From Hippopus hippopus (Eukaryota; Mollusca; Bivalvia; Cardiida; Cardiidae): 64,000 bases of DNA. The position numbers and the translations under genes are program-made. Below, one piece after another: positions 12,441 to 24,114 of the stretch; position 1 is the first letter of the stretch; each line of letters starts with the position of its first letter. The notes under the pieces are model-generated. The model worked only from the letters and a program-made list of their open reading frames with translations, ran no database searches and was not told where the DNA came from. The DNA is taken from the NCBI GenBank assembly GCA_946811185.2, contig OX328104.1:49646505-49710504 (forward strand), given 5' to 3'.

Positions 12441-12596
12441 GAGGATATTTTCATCATTGACTGATGCTGTATATGTGTTTTAGGAAGTGACGGGTGACCA
12501 GCAGTAACTGACATTTCCCTACTTTTCAATTAGCTAAAACCATATTCCAATGTGCAGATAATATCGAAAGATAACCTTTTAGTGTCATCAGGATTA

Positions 12597-12826
12597 TTAA
12601 CTCTTTACTAATCGACAAATTTTAGTCTTGTCCATATTGAAAGCATTTACAGACGACAAATTAAATGTGAATCAAATAATGGGAGTTTGTGAAATGGTAG
12701 TAGAAAATAATATGGGTAAAGGAGAAAAATTCTGGTAAACATCATTTTCTCCTTTTCCTACGATGTTTCAAAAGCTTTATTTCTTACGGTAGTGAAAACT
12801 TGGGATTGTTTGATGAAGGGTTGGAC
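12597..12826. repeat. Family A foldback MITE
   Basis: The left end is TTAACTCTTTACTA; the centre AAAGGAGAAAAATTCTGGTA is imperfect. It lies 30 bp from the next copy. Confidence 0.65.
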
Positions 12827-12855
12827 CTTTTACCCTTCTGAGATGCGACTTAACC

Positions 12856-13084
12856 ATTAACCCTTTACCAAACAATCCCTGGTTTTCACGGCCTTGGGAA
12901 AGAAAGCTTTTGAAAACATTGTGGGAAAAGGAGAAAATGCTGGTAACCAGCATTTTCTCCTTTTCCCACAATGTTTCCTATCCTATTAAAGACCTAAAAC
13001 TAATTTGTACCCATTCTGAATTTGTCGTCTGAGGATGCTCTCAGTTTGGAAGAGTCTACAATTTGTCGTTTGGGAAAGGGTTAA
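12856..13084. repeat. Family A foldback MITE
   Basis: Well-preserved copy: left end TTAACCCTTTACCAAACAAT, right end GGGAAAGGGTTAA, and a perfect centre ACATTGTGGGAAAAGGAGAA with complement. Confidence 0.75.
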
Positions 13085-13540
13085 CCGAACAAAAAACAAT
13101 AGACTTGTATAAATTTAAAACACTTGCAGTCAAAAAATAAGATAAGGCTAACATAATAGAATTTGTCTTTCCTAAGTGTGGTTAAAAACTAAGATTATTT
13201 GGAAAAGGGTTTAGCACTTTTTTTTTTTAAAGCACTGTAGCCAAGTTTGAGATTGCGCGATATAAGCAATTTATACAGAAGTCACGATTCTTTTAACTTA
13301 TTATTATTATTATTGTTATTATTATTTCTTTTACAATTTTTTTTTTTTACAATGTAAGATAAAGTTTATCATGTCCCGTTTTATAACGGGTGATAAAATT
13401 TTATACATCGCAGAAAACTTTTGTCATAATAACCGGTGAAAAAGGTGCTAGACAATATGACAAGCCAGGTTAGGCTCAGTGCTTATTTTTTTTTTTCTCG
13501 ACTCAACTGAGCATAAAATTTCAAAGTTGTGTACATACAA

Positions 13541-13815
13541 CTGAGCCATGCTCTAGCAAAAGAAGGTTTAATGCATTTCGGTTTAATGCATCTCCGTGAT
13601 ACATGATTACAAGCAATTATTTATGTAATAATGGATTTAAAAAAAAAAAAAAAAACATTATATGTAAGAACTAACTAAAACGTGACATGCACTGTCCTTG
13701 GACATTCAGAAAATTGACCTTGCGAACCAGGTCAGCCAGTGCGGACGGTGCGGGCTGACCCGGGTCGATGTTTATTGCAGATCCATTAAGTCCCCTTTCC
13801 ACAGAGCATGACTCA
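13541..13815. repeat. Family C MITE
   Basis: The ends are GAGCCATGCTCTAGCAAAAG and its approximate complement CCACAGAGCATGACTC. Inside is a GTCAGCCAGTGCGGAC / TGCGGGCTGAC hairpin. The TAATGCATCT block next to the left end is duplicated. Confidence 0.6.
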
Positions 13816-14030
13816 ATGGAGCAAATTCTTAACTTTAAGAGAAATTCATTCCTTCCTCTTCCTAGATAAATTTCTACTTTTGAAATGTTCTCACTTTCTA
13901 AAGTACGTATAAATGAAATTTAGTTTTGCTAACGAACTCAGCTTGGAAAGAACTTTAGTCATATAAGCATGGCTCCAAAACACAGAACACAAAACTGTAA
14001 TCTTAGCAAGAGTAGTTTAGTCTTTTATTA

Positions 14031-14540
14031 TATACCTGAAAATTTTCCGGCTTAAATATATGCGTCGCACGCAGATGAAATATCACACACGGCAGGAAAA
14101 AAAATCCGTATCTACGCACTGTGAAATACGGTTCCAAATATGGTATTATGATGTAATGATAACGTAACTCACGCGAGGAATATGCATGTATTCATTTGCT
14201 ATTGTATTGGTCAAAATTTTACGCTGTAATATTCATCCGCCATTTATAAAAACGAAGTTACTGCCTACTCCATTATTTGTTTTATTTTGTTTACCGTTTT
14301 CGAATAAAATATCAATAACTTGCAATATTTTGTCGTTGAAAGCTGTAGGTATGTAATAAAAGGAATATTATACTGTAGTAACTTTCCTGGCGCTAGTATT
14401 TGCTTTTCGCAGCGCAAGAAAATTTTGACATCGCACTCGACCTTCAGTCTCGCGCGATATCAAATTTTCTCACGCTGCTCGAATCAAATACATACAACAG
14501 GAAAGTCGCTACAGCATAATTTATTATTCTGTAGGTACCC
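14031..14540. repeat. Family H repeat
   Basis: Second copy of the block described at 8262-8755, same orientation, with moderate divergence. Confidence 0.65.
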
Positions 14541-14590
14541 CATCCTACTACCTTAGAAAAAAGATTAATTTTTATGAACTTATGAAACTC

Positions 14591-14770
14591 CTATTACCAA
14601 ACGACAAAAATTTAGACACGTCCATTTTGGAGGCATTTTGCTAAAATGATAAATTTTTTTTTTGAAAGGGAAGAAAATATTGTGGGAAATGCTCTTGAGC
14701 AGCATTTTCTCTCTTTCTCATATTGTATTCAAAAGCCTGAAAATACGGGATTGCTTGGTAAAGGGTTATC
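14591..14770. repeat. Family A foldback MITE, shortened
   Basis: The ends TTACCAAACGAC and TTGGTAAAGGGTTA are kept. The centre is reduced to ATTGTGGGAAATGCT and a poor complement. Confidence 0.55.
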
Positions 14771-15118
14771 TCCCACGGCATTAAATTTAATTGCCGACTG
14801 TGCAGATTGTGTGGGTCAAGGTTATACAGTTTAATCTTAATACCCGATTGCTAAACATGTTTGTTATTTCCAATAAAAAAAGACATCTAGCAAGCTTAAT
14901 TCTTAATGAACATAAGGACGATTTTGATCTGTTTTTCGGTGGCTGAAAATGCAGTCTGCTCTTTGATATACACTCTCGGAGATTTTTGTGAAAATCTCTG
15001 TCTCAAATGCTTTGTCTTTGTCAACGGACTGAAGGTTTCCGTTTACATATTTAGCTCTCTAAAGGTTAATCCGTTGCGGTCATCGGCAATATATGTAATT
15101 TTCAGAAATCCAATAAGA

Positions 15119-15286
15119 TCAGGGACTGTATCCACTAACCATTTTCTAAAATCGAAAGTAACACAACTTCTAATTGGCTAAACCGAATGGTTTAGCCAAT
15201 TAGAAATTGTGTTACTTTCAAATTTAGAAAATCTTGGAGAAACACACTTAGGTCTCAAGAATGGTTGGTGTACAGGGACCCATGAT
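15119..15286. repeat. Family E palindrome
   Basis: The centre is TTGGCTAAACCGAATGGTTTAGCCAA, with GTAACACAACTTCTAATTGG arms. The left arm is shorter than the right. Confidence 0.65.
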
Positions 15287-15399
15287 CATACTGCACTGAA
15301 CGCTACCATCCGCCGCATTACTATAAACCATGATGAACTGTTACAGAAACATCCTCAGAAAGGCCTGTAGCCCAGACTGAACTTTTTTCATTGTTGATT

Positions 15400-15674
15400 T
15401 ATTCACTTCTTTTCAAGACAACATAATATTGGACTTGTCCAAATTGGAAGCATTTGCAGATGACATTACTAAAATGGTGGGATTTGTCTCGAATAGAGAA
15501 GAAAACATTATAGGAAAAGAAGAAAGTGCTGATTACCAGCATTTTCTCCCTTTCCAACGATATTTTCCTCTCTATCAAAAACAAATTCATTCATTTGAGC
15601 CACTTTAAACTTATCGTCTGCTAGTACTTTCAATAAGGAAGAGCAAAACACATTGTCATCTGGTAAATGGTTAA
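15400..15674. repeat. Family A foldback MITE, diverged
   Basis: The centre is AAACATTATAGGAAAAGAAG with an imperfect complement. The right end is CTGGTAAATGGTTAA. Confidence 0.55.
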
Positions 15675-16273
15675 AGTCTCGGCGTCCAGAGAGTCCATGG
15701 CAGCTGCAGACCTGGGTCAGTATTCAGAAACGATTTTTCAGAGGAAGGTCGGAAAAAAGTCCAATAATTTGACAGAAAAAGGGTCTTAACTAATACAAAA
15801 TTATTGATCGTCAACCAAAAACGCAAAACGAAAGCAGGAAATTTATTCTAACAACGCGTGTTATAACAAGCAATAATGAACCTTAAGTTCTCGCCTCAAC
15901 AAGCGAGGACACCATGTTGATTAAACTGACTTCCGAAGATAATGCTCATAAAGTCCCTGGAACGAGCATAATGACAGCTATACACCAAAATCCGTGTGAA
16001 TGTGAGAGCAAAATCCCCCTTCAGGGCTTTTTAATACCATATGAATATGGCTTCCCTACTCGTCTACTTTTGGGTTGGGAAACAGCCGCGGCTGTTTGTT
16101 CTTGAGACGATAGTGTTTTCATTAGACCAAAAACCTAATTTTACAGAAAAAGGTGTTGTTTAGAGAATAAAATGTTGTGCTCAAGATACTAGTATAAAAA
16201 GGTGAATCAACAGCTGGGGCGTAACCAGGGATTCAGAATCTTTACGCACTCCGAATCGTGAGTGCTATTTCAC

Positions 16274-16487
16274 TGTTAGGCTGCTAGGCTTGACGCAGCG
16301 CCACTGTGCGCTTTTGCGGACAGTTTAAACCAAGATCAGACTGCACAGAACGTGCAGTCTGATCTTGGATCTACACCGTCCGATAAGGAGATATTTTCCC
16401 CCATAAAATTCCTTTAAAATAGCAAAATTTAGGTTTTTTACTATCGGCTTGAAGTTTCATTTCACTTATTTGGCAGTCTAAGGGTAG
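16274..16487. repeat. Family B MITE
   Basis: The left end is GTTAGGCTGCTAGG and the right end is the TTGGCAGTCTAAGGGTA block. The central hairpin GATCAGACTGCACAGAACG / CGTGCAGTCTGATC is perfect. Family ends TTAACCCTTA..TAAGGGTTAA again suggest a TTAA-targeting (piggyBac-like) origin. Confidence 0.65.
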
Positions 16488-16795
16488 AGAAAAATTATAC
16501 ATATTGATTTGTAACGTATAACATATCGAAACGACAACTTCCCTTGTTCCGGGATCAAGGCAAACCAGGAAATATGACGAGGCATAAAATCTGTCATCTC
16601 AAGATGAACATTTCTTTGGTGACACTTTTATGCAGTGACCATTTTCTATATACATGTACATGTATATGAGCCATGATCCGGCAAAAGGGGGTTAAGGAAT
16701 TTCCGTGCAATCATTATAATGATTTCTGCCTAAGGCAATATTTATCCTAAAAGGCACAGAAGTTGTGCATGAGACCGTCTTTGTACTCATTACTA

Positions 16796-17066
16796 TATGG
16801 CTTGCAACACGCGAAAAGGGACAATCGGACATTTGCGTAAAGTGTCGTCTCGGATCAGCCTGCGCAGTCCGCGCAGGCTAATCCGAGATGGCACTTTACG
16901 TCAACATTAGATTTTATCCTACATTACACTTGCGTGAAACAGAAAATCAAACACGATCGGAAAGTGCCGTCTCGGATCAGACTGCGCGGACTGCGCAGGC
17001 TGATCCGAGACGACACTTTACGCAAATGTCCGAATGCCCCTTTTTGCGTGTTGCGAGCCAATTATA
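16796..17066. repeat. Family D foldback MITE
   Basis: Two inverted arms of about 100 bp (CTTGCAACACGCGAAAAG..., then CATTTGCGTAAAGTG and CTCGGATCAGCCTGCGC) flank a short spacer. Each arm carries its own internal hairpin AGCCTGCGCAGTCCGCGCAGGCT, so the element can fold as one large or two small hairpins. Other copies are at 38470-38745 and 41051-41323. Confidence 0.75.
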
Positions 17067-17146
17067 ATTAAAGATATCGTGTAAAAAGAGCAATTGTCGG
17101 TGGGAAAAATAACTTATCTTCGGATGTTTTCTCTGGGTTTTTAATA

Positions 17147-17402
17147 TGACCCATACTCTGGCAATAGGGACTTTCATGCATCTCTGTGATGTATAAGTCC
17201 AAGCAAGTCGTCACATAATAATGCCTCCATTAAGTCCATTTTATCTTACAACAGACTGAATTATGAGGTAGAATGTCCTTAGACTTGTAAAAAAATTACC
17301 GATAGCTAAAAGTTTCGACGCAGGTCAGCGCAAGCTGATCTTGGTCGATGCGATTTGCAGATGCATTAAACCTTCTTTTGCCAGAACATGGCCCGTATGT
17401 AT
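17147..17402. repeat. Family C MITE
   Basis: The ends are TGACCCATACTCTGGCAATA and the complement-like TTTGCCAGAACATGGCCCG. The inner hairpin is AGGTCAGCGCAAGCTGATCT. Confidence 0.55.
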
Positions 17403-17499
17403 AATGATAATACTCACTATCCTCTGACACAAACACGTGCCAGGCAACTTTCACACCTTCCTTGTAAATTATGGAAACACACACAGAAAAAACATGAGT

Positions 17500-17580
17500 T
17501 CATGTGAAAAAAAAAATGTGAAAAAATGAGAAATTGCCCGTTTCGAGCAATTTCTCCTTTTGTCACTATGTTTTCAAAAT
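17500..17580. repeat. Family A variant centre
   Basis: It is the GAGAAATTGCCCGTTTCGAG / GAGCAATTTCTCC subtype, like the one at 3451-3540. Confidence 0.5.
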
Positions 17581-18282
17581 AATTCTACTGCACGACGCAA
17601 AAATCATCGGCGGTTGGTTATGAGGCAACCCTTAAAGTAGCTGCCAATAGCTGCCATAAGTAAGCAAAGCGGGTCTTAAAATGCATCTAGTTTAAATCAT
17701 GCTATTTGAAGGTATGGAAATTATTATGAAGATGAAAATCTGTTTATTGAACGGTCGATCCAAGTGTTAGTTGCTGGCAAAGAAATTAGTTGCTAAACTA
17801 GGTTGAAAGTTGCCAGGTCACACTATCTTTTGTTGACTTTTTGCCTGATTTTGAACTTGATTTTTCTGCCAGCAACTATTACTTGGACCTACCACTCAAT
17901 AACAGATTGTCATCTTCACAGTAATTGCCATACCAACAAATGGAAAGAATTTGAATTTAAATGCATTTTAACACCTTCGTTGAATTTTTTTTTTTTGCGG
18001 CTATTTGGCCTTTGATAGCATGGAAGCGTGGATACCATTCATGAAGTCATCGAATTACAAAACGACTGCAGAATGACGGTGTATAAACAGACAAAAAACA
18101 GTGACACACAGAGTTGTGCATTTTATCAATTTGTCACGCTTGTAAATATGTAGCGACACTCTATCCGACAGCTTGCCTTCCCCTAATCGTCCCAAGGGGA
18201 ATTAACTGCTGCTTCTAATAAGTTCAGGGTTACACTCGGAGCATTCGACCCTTATAGAGCCATGCATATTTTTTAATGATGG

Positions 18283-18350
18283 ACAGTATAAATCAAGATC
18301 GATATGCACAAAACAGCAGTCTGACCTTCAATCTGTAGTTTCCGCTTTTT
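18283..18350. repeat. Family B fragment
   Basis: Degraded central palindrome, recognisable by ATCAAGATCGATATGCAC and CAGTCTGACCTTCAATCT. Confidence 0.4.
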
Positions 18351-18869
18351 TTTTTTTTTAAACTATCTGAATCCTTTTCTCTACATTGGAAATGTCAACT
18401 TTTTGGTGTAGCTGAATGAACTGGCTATTGGCCTACTTCATGGGGTTGATATAATTCGAAATAGAAATTTGCGATTGGTCAAAAACGTGGACATGTTTAG
18501 TCTGCGGGTCCCTGCAGGCCGAAGTGTGGGGAATTTTACGCCGTCTATCTGTTTGTAATTATATTTCTTGTTTCTTCAATCACATTTTTATGTTGAACAG
18601 GACGATCGATATGTCAGAAAGAAAGGGGCGGTGGTATAACAAGTGTGAGACCTTTTCCTTTTGGTCAGGATTTTTCGTCAAATATTGGGCGGATGGCTTG
18701 TACCCAAGATCAGACTGCGTATTCTATACAGTATGACGCTGTTCTATGCTGTCTATAAAGTGCAACGGAAGTCGCCACTTGCACTCTAACTAGGTTTAAC
18801 TTTCAGTGCCAAATTTCGACCTATTTCGACCGCTGAAAGTAAAATCCACTGAAACCCAGTGGCTTTACC

Positions 18870-18956
18870 AAATAAACGGACGGTATAGATTCAAGATCAG
18901 ACTGCGCCTTCTGTGCAGTCTGATCTTGATCTATGTACTCCGCAAGCCATTGTTTT
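18870..18956. repeat. Family B fragment
   Basis: Central hairpin only: AAGATCAGACTGCGC with TGTGCAGTCTGATCTTG. Confidence 0.55.
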
Positions 18957-19359
18957 CGCCTATGGCGTTGATAGAGTTACTGTGTCACCTTCTTCACACA
19001 ATGGTTTGATCCAACAAACAATACGTGACATCTGCAGCTTAAAGAAAAACATTTGGAATTTGCAATTTAAGTCAAATAAAGAAAATAAAGAAATTTGCTC
19101 GAACTGAGAAATTTCTCCAATTATTAATTTATTTTCATGTATTTGTAAGTTTTCCTTTATCAAGATATATTTTACCACGCAGGGGAAGAAGGGGGATATA
19201 CTCCAGACAACGCATACCCAGATATTAGTATCGACTTACGGTCATGCCTCATGCGACCTTTTTTGCAAAGTATTGTATTTACATATTTGTTTTTCTCCCT
19301 GTCGTTATACTGACTTCATGCAATTTGATGAATAAAACGACGATGTTGTCCGTTTTGCA

Positions 19360-19556
19360 GCAGATACGTTTTGAAGACATTGTGGATAAGGAGGAATTTT
19401 TTGGAATGAGCAATTCCTTCCCTTGCCTCAATGTTGTTAAGCATTTGCATGTCGCATAAAAAAAAAAATCAAATTTTTAGTCATGTTTATTTTATCGTCT
19501 GCAAATGCTTCCAAATTGGATAATCCTAAAATTTTGTCGTTTGGTAAAGAGTTACT
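19360..19556. repeat. Family A foldback MITE, diverged
   Basis: The centre is GAAGACATTGTGGATAAGGA and the right end TTTGGTAAAGAGTTA; the left end is lost. Confidence 0.5.
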
Positions 19557-19639
19557 TAACGGGACCATTTTCTGAGTCGTATGCTGCATCTTTGATTTGG
19601 TTGCTCTATGAGCAAATTGTACTTTTGCAACAAGTGAAC

Positions 19640-20083
19640 TTTAACCCTTCACCAAGCCATCCCAAGTTGTAACGACCCTGAGGAAAATAGCTTATGAAAA
19701 CATTGTAAGAGAAGGAGAAAGTCTGGTTACCAGTATTTTCTCCTTATCCCACGATGTTTTCTACCCTTTAACAGACAAATTTCATGTTTTAACCCTTATC
19801 CTGCTAAATAAAAAAAAAAAAAATGAAACTTTCAAGACCATAGTAAAAATCCAAATACTGCTGTTTGAAAGGTATTTAAGATAGAAATATATTTCCTTAA
19901 CGGACAGTGTAGATCCAAGATCAGACTGCACGTTCATTGCAGTCTGATCTTGATCTATACTGTCCGCAAAAGGTCATGGAGTCGCGCTTAGCAGCCTTAG
20001 GGTTAAATAACAGTGAATTTGTCGTCTGCAAAATGCTTCCAATTTGGACGAGGCTGAAATTTTGTCGTTTGGTAAAGACTTAA
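19640..20083. repeat. Family A MITE interrupted by a family B MITE
   Basis: A complete family A copy (left end TTAACCCTTCACCA, right end GTCGTTTGGTAAAGACTTAA) is split by the family B copy at 19789-20006. Removing the insert would restore the normal family A order, which gives the relative age of the two insertions. Confidence 0.7.
19789..20006. repeat. Family B MITE nested in family A
   Basis: It starts TTAACCCTTATCCTGCTAA and ends TTAGCAGCCTTAGGGTTAA. TTAA at each end is best read as the duplicated target, leaving CCCTTA..TAAGGG termini, as in piggyBac-type elements. Confidence 0.7.
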
Positions 20084-20125
20084 GATGATCTGTCACTGGA
20101 CGCATAGTCGTCTGCAGCAGATATC

Positions 20126-20312
20126 AACCCTTAACCTGCTAAATAAATTAAATGAAACTTTCCAGCCGACAATAATAATCCAAATTTTGCTAGATCTATT
20201 TCAAAGTTATTTGTTTGGGAAAAAAATAACATTATCGGACAGTGTTGATCAAAGATCAGACTGCATGTTCTGTGCACGTTCTAAGTCGCGCTTAGCAACC
20301 TAAGAATTAGGA
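20126..20312. repeat. Family B MITE, damaged
   Basis: The left block TTAACCTGCTAAATAAATTA is present. The central palindrome is truncated after CTGTGCACGTTCT and runs directly into the other terminal block. Confidence 0.55.
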
Positions 20313-20660
20313 TGGTCTGCTGCTGGACCGCGGCATAAAGTCGTCTGCAGAAGATATTAAGATAAATACGGCGAATTCTATAACACGTATCTCTATCCAG
20401 GAGCTTTAATAGCGATGTCTTCTGTCGTGTTTGTCTTAGAACATTATCCGTCCTTCTAAAAACAGAATAATGGTTCATCATAAAAACAGATTTTCCCGGA
20501 TTAAGTCATGATTAAGAAGTGTAGTATTTCACATCTTACATTCTGTACGGAATGCAACCAGTGCCATGTCGTTGCTGAAATAAATCATTCAACATGTAAT
20601 TTTGTTAAAGAGTTCTTGCCTAGTGAAGTTTTCCGGATTTGTTCCTATTGGTGTTCTACT

Positions 20661-20830
20661 GGACATAGAGGATAATCAACTGATTGTGTGTGATATTAAA
20701 AATCTGTCACTAGAATGGGGCGTGATGCGGTTGAAAAAACGAGTCCGAAGGACGAGTTTTTTAACCGCATCTAATCCAATTCGACTGACAGATTTTTAAT
20801 ATCACACACAACCAGTTGACTATCCTATTT
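20661..20830. repeat. Isolated long foldback
   Basis: The outer arms pair (GTGTGTGATATTAAAAATCT with AGATTTTTAATATCACACAC), and an inner hairpin pairs GATGCGGTTGAAAAAAC with its TTTTTTAACCGCATC complement around GAGTCCGAAGGACGA. I see no second copy in the window. Confidence 0.7.
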
Positions 20831-22029
20831 ATTATAATTATTTATCCTAATTCACCCTTTTTTGGTATAATGATTATCTAATATTGTACAATATGAACAA
20901 TATAGTAAAAGTAGTTCCAGCAAATATTCTAAAACTAAATCGTCACTTGTGATAATACCATAATTATGATCACTAGTGGTGTTATTCACTGTGAAATCCC
21001 AGTATTGACTGATAGGAATAAAATAAAAAGACTTTTTATCGCCTTTAACCCTAAACACACACCAGAATGAAACAGGCAGCTATCATAAAAAGGATAGATC
21101 TGCCAAAGATCTTTCAACAAGCACTGCTACCTTTTGCGAACTAATTCCCGCATCATAAAATAATATCTTTTTCATTGCTCCGGCGTTTGCCTAAAATACA
21201 TCTGTTTTTGGCAGAGGTCCGGCTTAACTTTCGGGTTAAACCAATGCAGTACATAAATAAGCTTTTGAGTGACTGAAATACTGTTGAAACTTTGACGGTG
21301 GCGCACAAACAAACACGTATGAAAACATATGATAATGAATAGAATAAGCTTGTCCCCCATAATGCAAAACCTTTCAAGGGAGCTATTCAGATTTTTGTTA
21401 TCTCATCAAAAATTATTCATCACTTAATTCAGTAAAAAGAAAGACAAATGTAAGTAAAACATTTTGATTCAGTGGTATTTCCTTAATGGCCTATGTAGCC
21501 TCTTAGGGTATGCAAAGACTAGTGATAATGTCAAATGATCAGTAGCACGCATCAGTTATGTGAGAACGTATTTAAATAAACATCATGATATCTGGTCTTA
21601 TAAAAAAAAAACAAGACGGAGTTACCGATTGCATCACAAACAGCAGGTTATCTAAACGCCAAAATTGCACCTTGTTACTGAATGTAAACGTCCAGTTTCT
21701 TTACACTTGCAGACAAATATATATTTTTGATCTTGATAGGGCCCTTTTAAATATTGGTTTTTGCCTTCATTTATCTGAAACTGAAAACTACTTATTCTCA
21801 AACTATGAAATTGACTTCTTCAGCCAATCACATGGCTAGTCTTGTAACTTAGAAGTAAAGGATTGTTTTTGTTTTGAGAAGTTGATGGATACGAAACCCC
21901 ATAGTCTGTAAAGGCCTGTTCTTGTTATCCATGGCCGTCGATTTTAAAGGCTGTTTTCAATGTTACTCGTATAGTTATCATTCATCCTACATGTTGTCAT
22001 GGAGTTAAACAGAAAACAAATGGGCCATG
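20831..22029. other. Non-coding stretch before the gypsy element
   Basis: No supported gene or repeat. The last bases (GGGCCATG) are the left end of a family C MITE that the gypsy element interrupts. Confidence 0.45.
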
Positions 22030-22628
22030 TGTTACGAGCCAAGCGTAATGAGAAAGAAAACCAGCAACAAGCCTTTCACAATTAACAATATTTATTAATG
22101 AATAAAGACAAAAGAGTACAATAAGAGTTAAGTTTGAATGAAATTTTGACAATTTTTAATCTTAGAACAAGAAACAGAATAAATCCCTCAAAACTAAGAA
22201 TTATGTTTAGACTACAAAAAGTATGAAATTTCTGGTTCCTAAAACCTAAATTAACAAACGTTTTAGTTTGCAAATAGATATGAGCAACCTGTTTAAGAAA
22301 GAAATAATTCCAACTTACAGATCTATATTCCAATATAAATCCAACACTTTTCACTAATTCTGTATCCTCCAAGCCACAAGTCTAAGTTCAAAATCAAAAT
22401 CCACCAAGTAATTCACTCCTATTTATATCAGCTTGGAAAATTCTAGATTAGTCTTTTCTAGAAAGATTACAACATGTATTAGTAAACAACTTGTTTACTA
22501 ACAATCTGTTTCTAAAAATAACCACAATGGAAAAACCAATGAATGTTCTTTATGTTTCTAGAATACTCTGTATATAGAGTGAAAGTGATAATGAAAACAG
22601 GTTACATTTATATTCTATTTATATAACA
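22030..22628 (-). repeat. Gypsy 3' LTR (599 bp)
   Basis: It starts TGTTACGAG and ends TATAACA, the inverted TGTTA/TAACA ends of an LTR. It matches the right-hand LTR at 25537-26124 closely. The main difference is a block of about 12 bp near 22195-22210 present only here. The coding sense is minus, so this is the downstream LTR. The open frame inside is an artefact repeated in the other LTR. Confidence 0.9.
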
Positions 22629-22640
22629 CTTCCCCTCCTA
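22629..22640 (-). other. Polypurine tract
   Basis: On the minus strand AGGAGGGGAAG lies directly against the start of the 3' LTR. This is the expected plus-strand priming site of an LTR retrotransposon. Confidence 0.75.
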
Positions 22641-22756
22641 AAGGAAAAGAAAGTTTTATGAAGTAAAACTTTCTTTTGTCTGAAGATAGAAAACATCATT
22701 ACACATACGTGAATGTACATAAAAATACACTATACATAAAAACAAATGTTTTCTGT

Positions 22757-23797
22757 TTACAGGTTAAACTCTAGACAAAGCATCAGGAATAATATTATCC
22801 GTACCTTTTATGTGTCTAATATCCATGTTATATTCTTGAAAAAACAGACCCCATCTGAGTAAACGCTGATTCTTGTTTTTTTCATTTTATGGATAAAAGT
22901 CAGAGGATTATGATCACTATATACAATCATGGGTGCAGGAGAAGACGACAAATATATTTCAAAATGCTGAAGAGCAAGAATGAAAGATAAACACTCCTTT
23001 TCTATTGTTGAGTAGTTTTTCTGATGTTTGTTAAACTTTTTAGAAAAATAACTAACTGGATGATCTACACCATTACAATCTTCTTGAAGTAAAACACCAC
23101 CTGCACCAGTATCACTAGCATCTACTGCAAGCTTAAATTCTTTTTCAAAATTAGGAGCTAAAAGAACTGGTTCGCTTTTTAGTATGGCTTTTACTTTATC
23201 GAAAGCTTTTTGACAATCATCATTCCATATAAATTTTTTGCATTTGCTGAGAAGACTTCTCAGTGGCTCAGCAATGACAGAAAAATTACCACAGAATTTC
23301 CTGTAATAACCGGCCATACGAAGAAATCTCATTAATATTCCATTTTTTACATAAAAACAGACAGGTTCCTGTGAAAGATCAGTTCCACTGACAGCTTTTT
23401 GAAATAAAAGTGCAAGTTCTCGATCATTGTGTTGGTTTTCACTTAGTTTTGACCTTGACCTTGTATCATGGCCTTCATTAACTAAGGGTGAAGATGTGTA
23501 ATCCAATTCTGATGAATTATGTTTAGAATTTGTCTGACTTTCAGACAGCTTTTGTGAAAAAGATCTTTTAATTTCAATTTTAAATAAATGACCCAACAAA
23601 GAATCAGATAAGTCAATATCAGACTGATTTTCAGTCAAAATGGCTTTCTTAGCCACAGCTCTAGTAACTGCACACGACGGGTAAAGGTCAGGAATTTCTT
23701 CCTCAATCGGATCGGGTGATTGATTCATGCAAGGTGTGTCAGTTATAAGTGGATTAACAATTACCTTATCTCCGGCTAAATTATTGCCTAATAACAA
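22757..23797 (-). pseudogene. Broken pol: protease tail, integrase start, RT thumb and RNase H
   Basis: A frame of about 329 residues begins with the protease tail (LLLGNNLAGDKV). It continues through a linker to YVKNGILMR, a motif I associate with the region just before the integrase zinc-binding domain in Gmr1-like elements. Near 23327 it jumps to FLRMAGYYRKFCGNF, the RT thumb, followed by RNase H (LAVDASDTGAGGVLLQ, VSYFSKKF, YSTIEKECLS, YSDHNPL). The integrase core and the RT palm, including its YxDD box, are missing. A one-base change in an A run near 22880 throws the last 40 residues out of frame. The end of RNase H is readable in the other frame down to about 22760, just before the LTR. 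The gene is non-functional. Confidence 0.75.
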
Positions 23798-24114
23798 ATG
23801 AACACCTTTAAAAGGTAATTTTTTCTAATACTAATAGTCACTGGACCATTAATTAAGTCTGAAGACAAATAAATGTTATGAAACGGAACATTAACAAATC
23901 CACATTCTACACCCTGAATAAGGACACTTGTCCCAGAAGAAGTCTTCTCAGAAAAAGGCAGGACATCTGCTAAAACAAGAGATTGAGAAGCTCCAGTATC
24001 ACGTAAAATTTTAATAGGGGTAGACTGGGCAAGATCACTTTTTAGTGACACAAAACCATCTGACAAGAATGGTTCATAAATCTCCATTACGGTATCAGTC
24101 TCAGGTACTTTGGC
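23788..24114 (-). pseudogene. Gypsy retropepsin-like protease, frameshifted
   Basis: The catalytic motif is present as LRDTGASQSLV. The usual fold follows (a flap-like hydrophobic stretch, then NGPVTISI). The frame fails near 23825 in a run of A, where the sequence continues in the neighbouring frame as the protease tail of the next entry. An in-frame TAG at 24115-24117 separates it from gag. Whether that TAG is decay or a natural gag-pol readthrough stop cannot be decided from one copy. Confidence 0.7.

Noticed and set aside
17296..17484. Short frames over family C, D and H repeats (also 38533-38784, 41110-41319, 8536-8817, 14320-14556)
   Set aside because: They recur only because the repeats recur, differ between copies, and carry no protein motif.
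22082..22372. 96-codon frame in the left LTR, with a 92-codon counterpart in the right LTR
   Set aside because: Present in both LTRs because they are copies; no domain, and LTRs of this group are non-coding.
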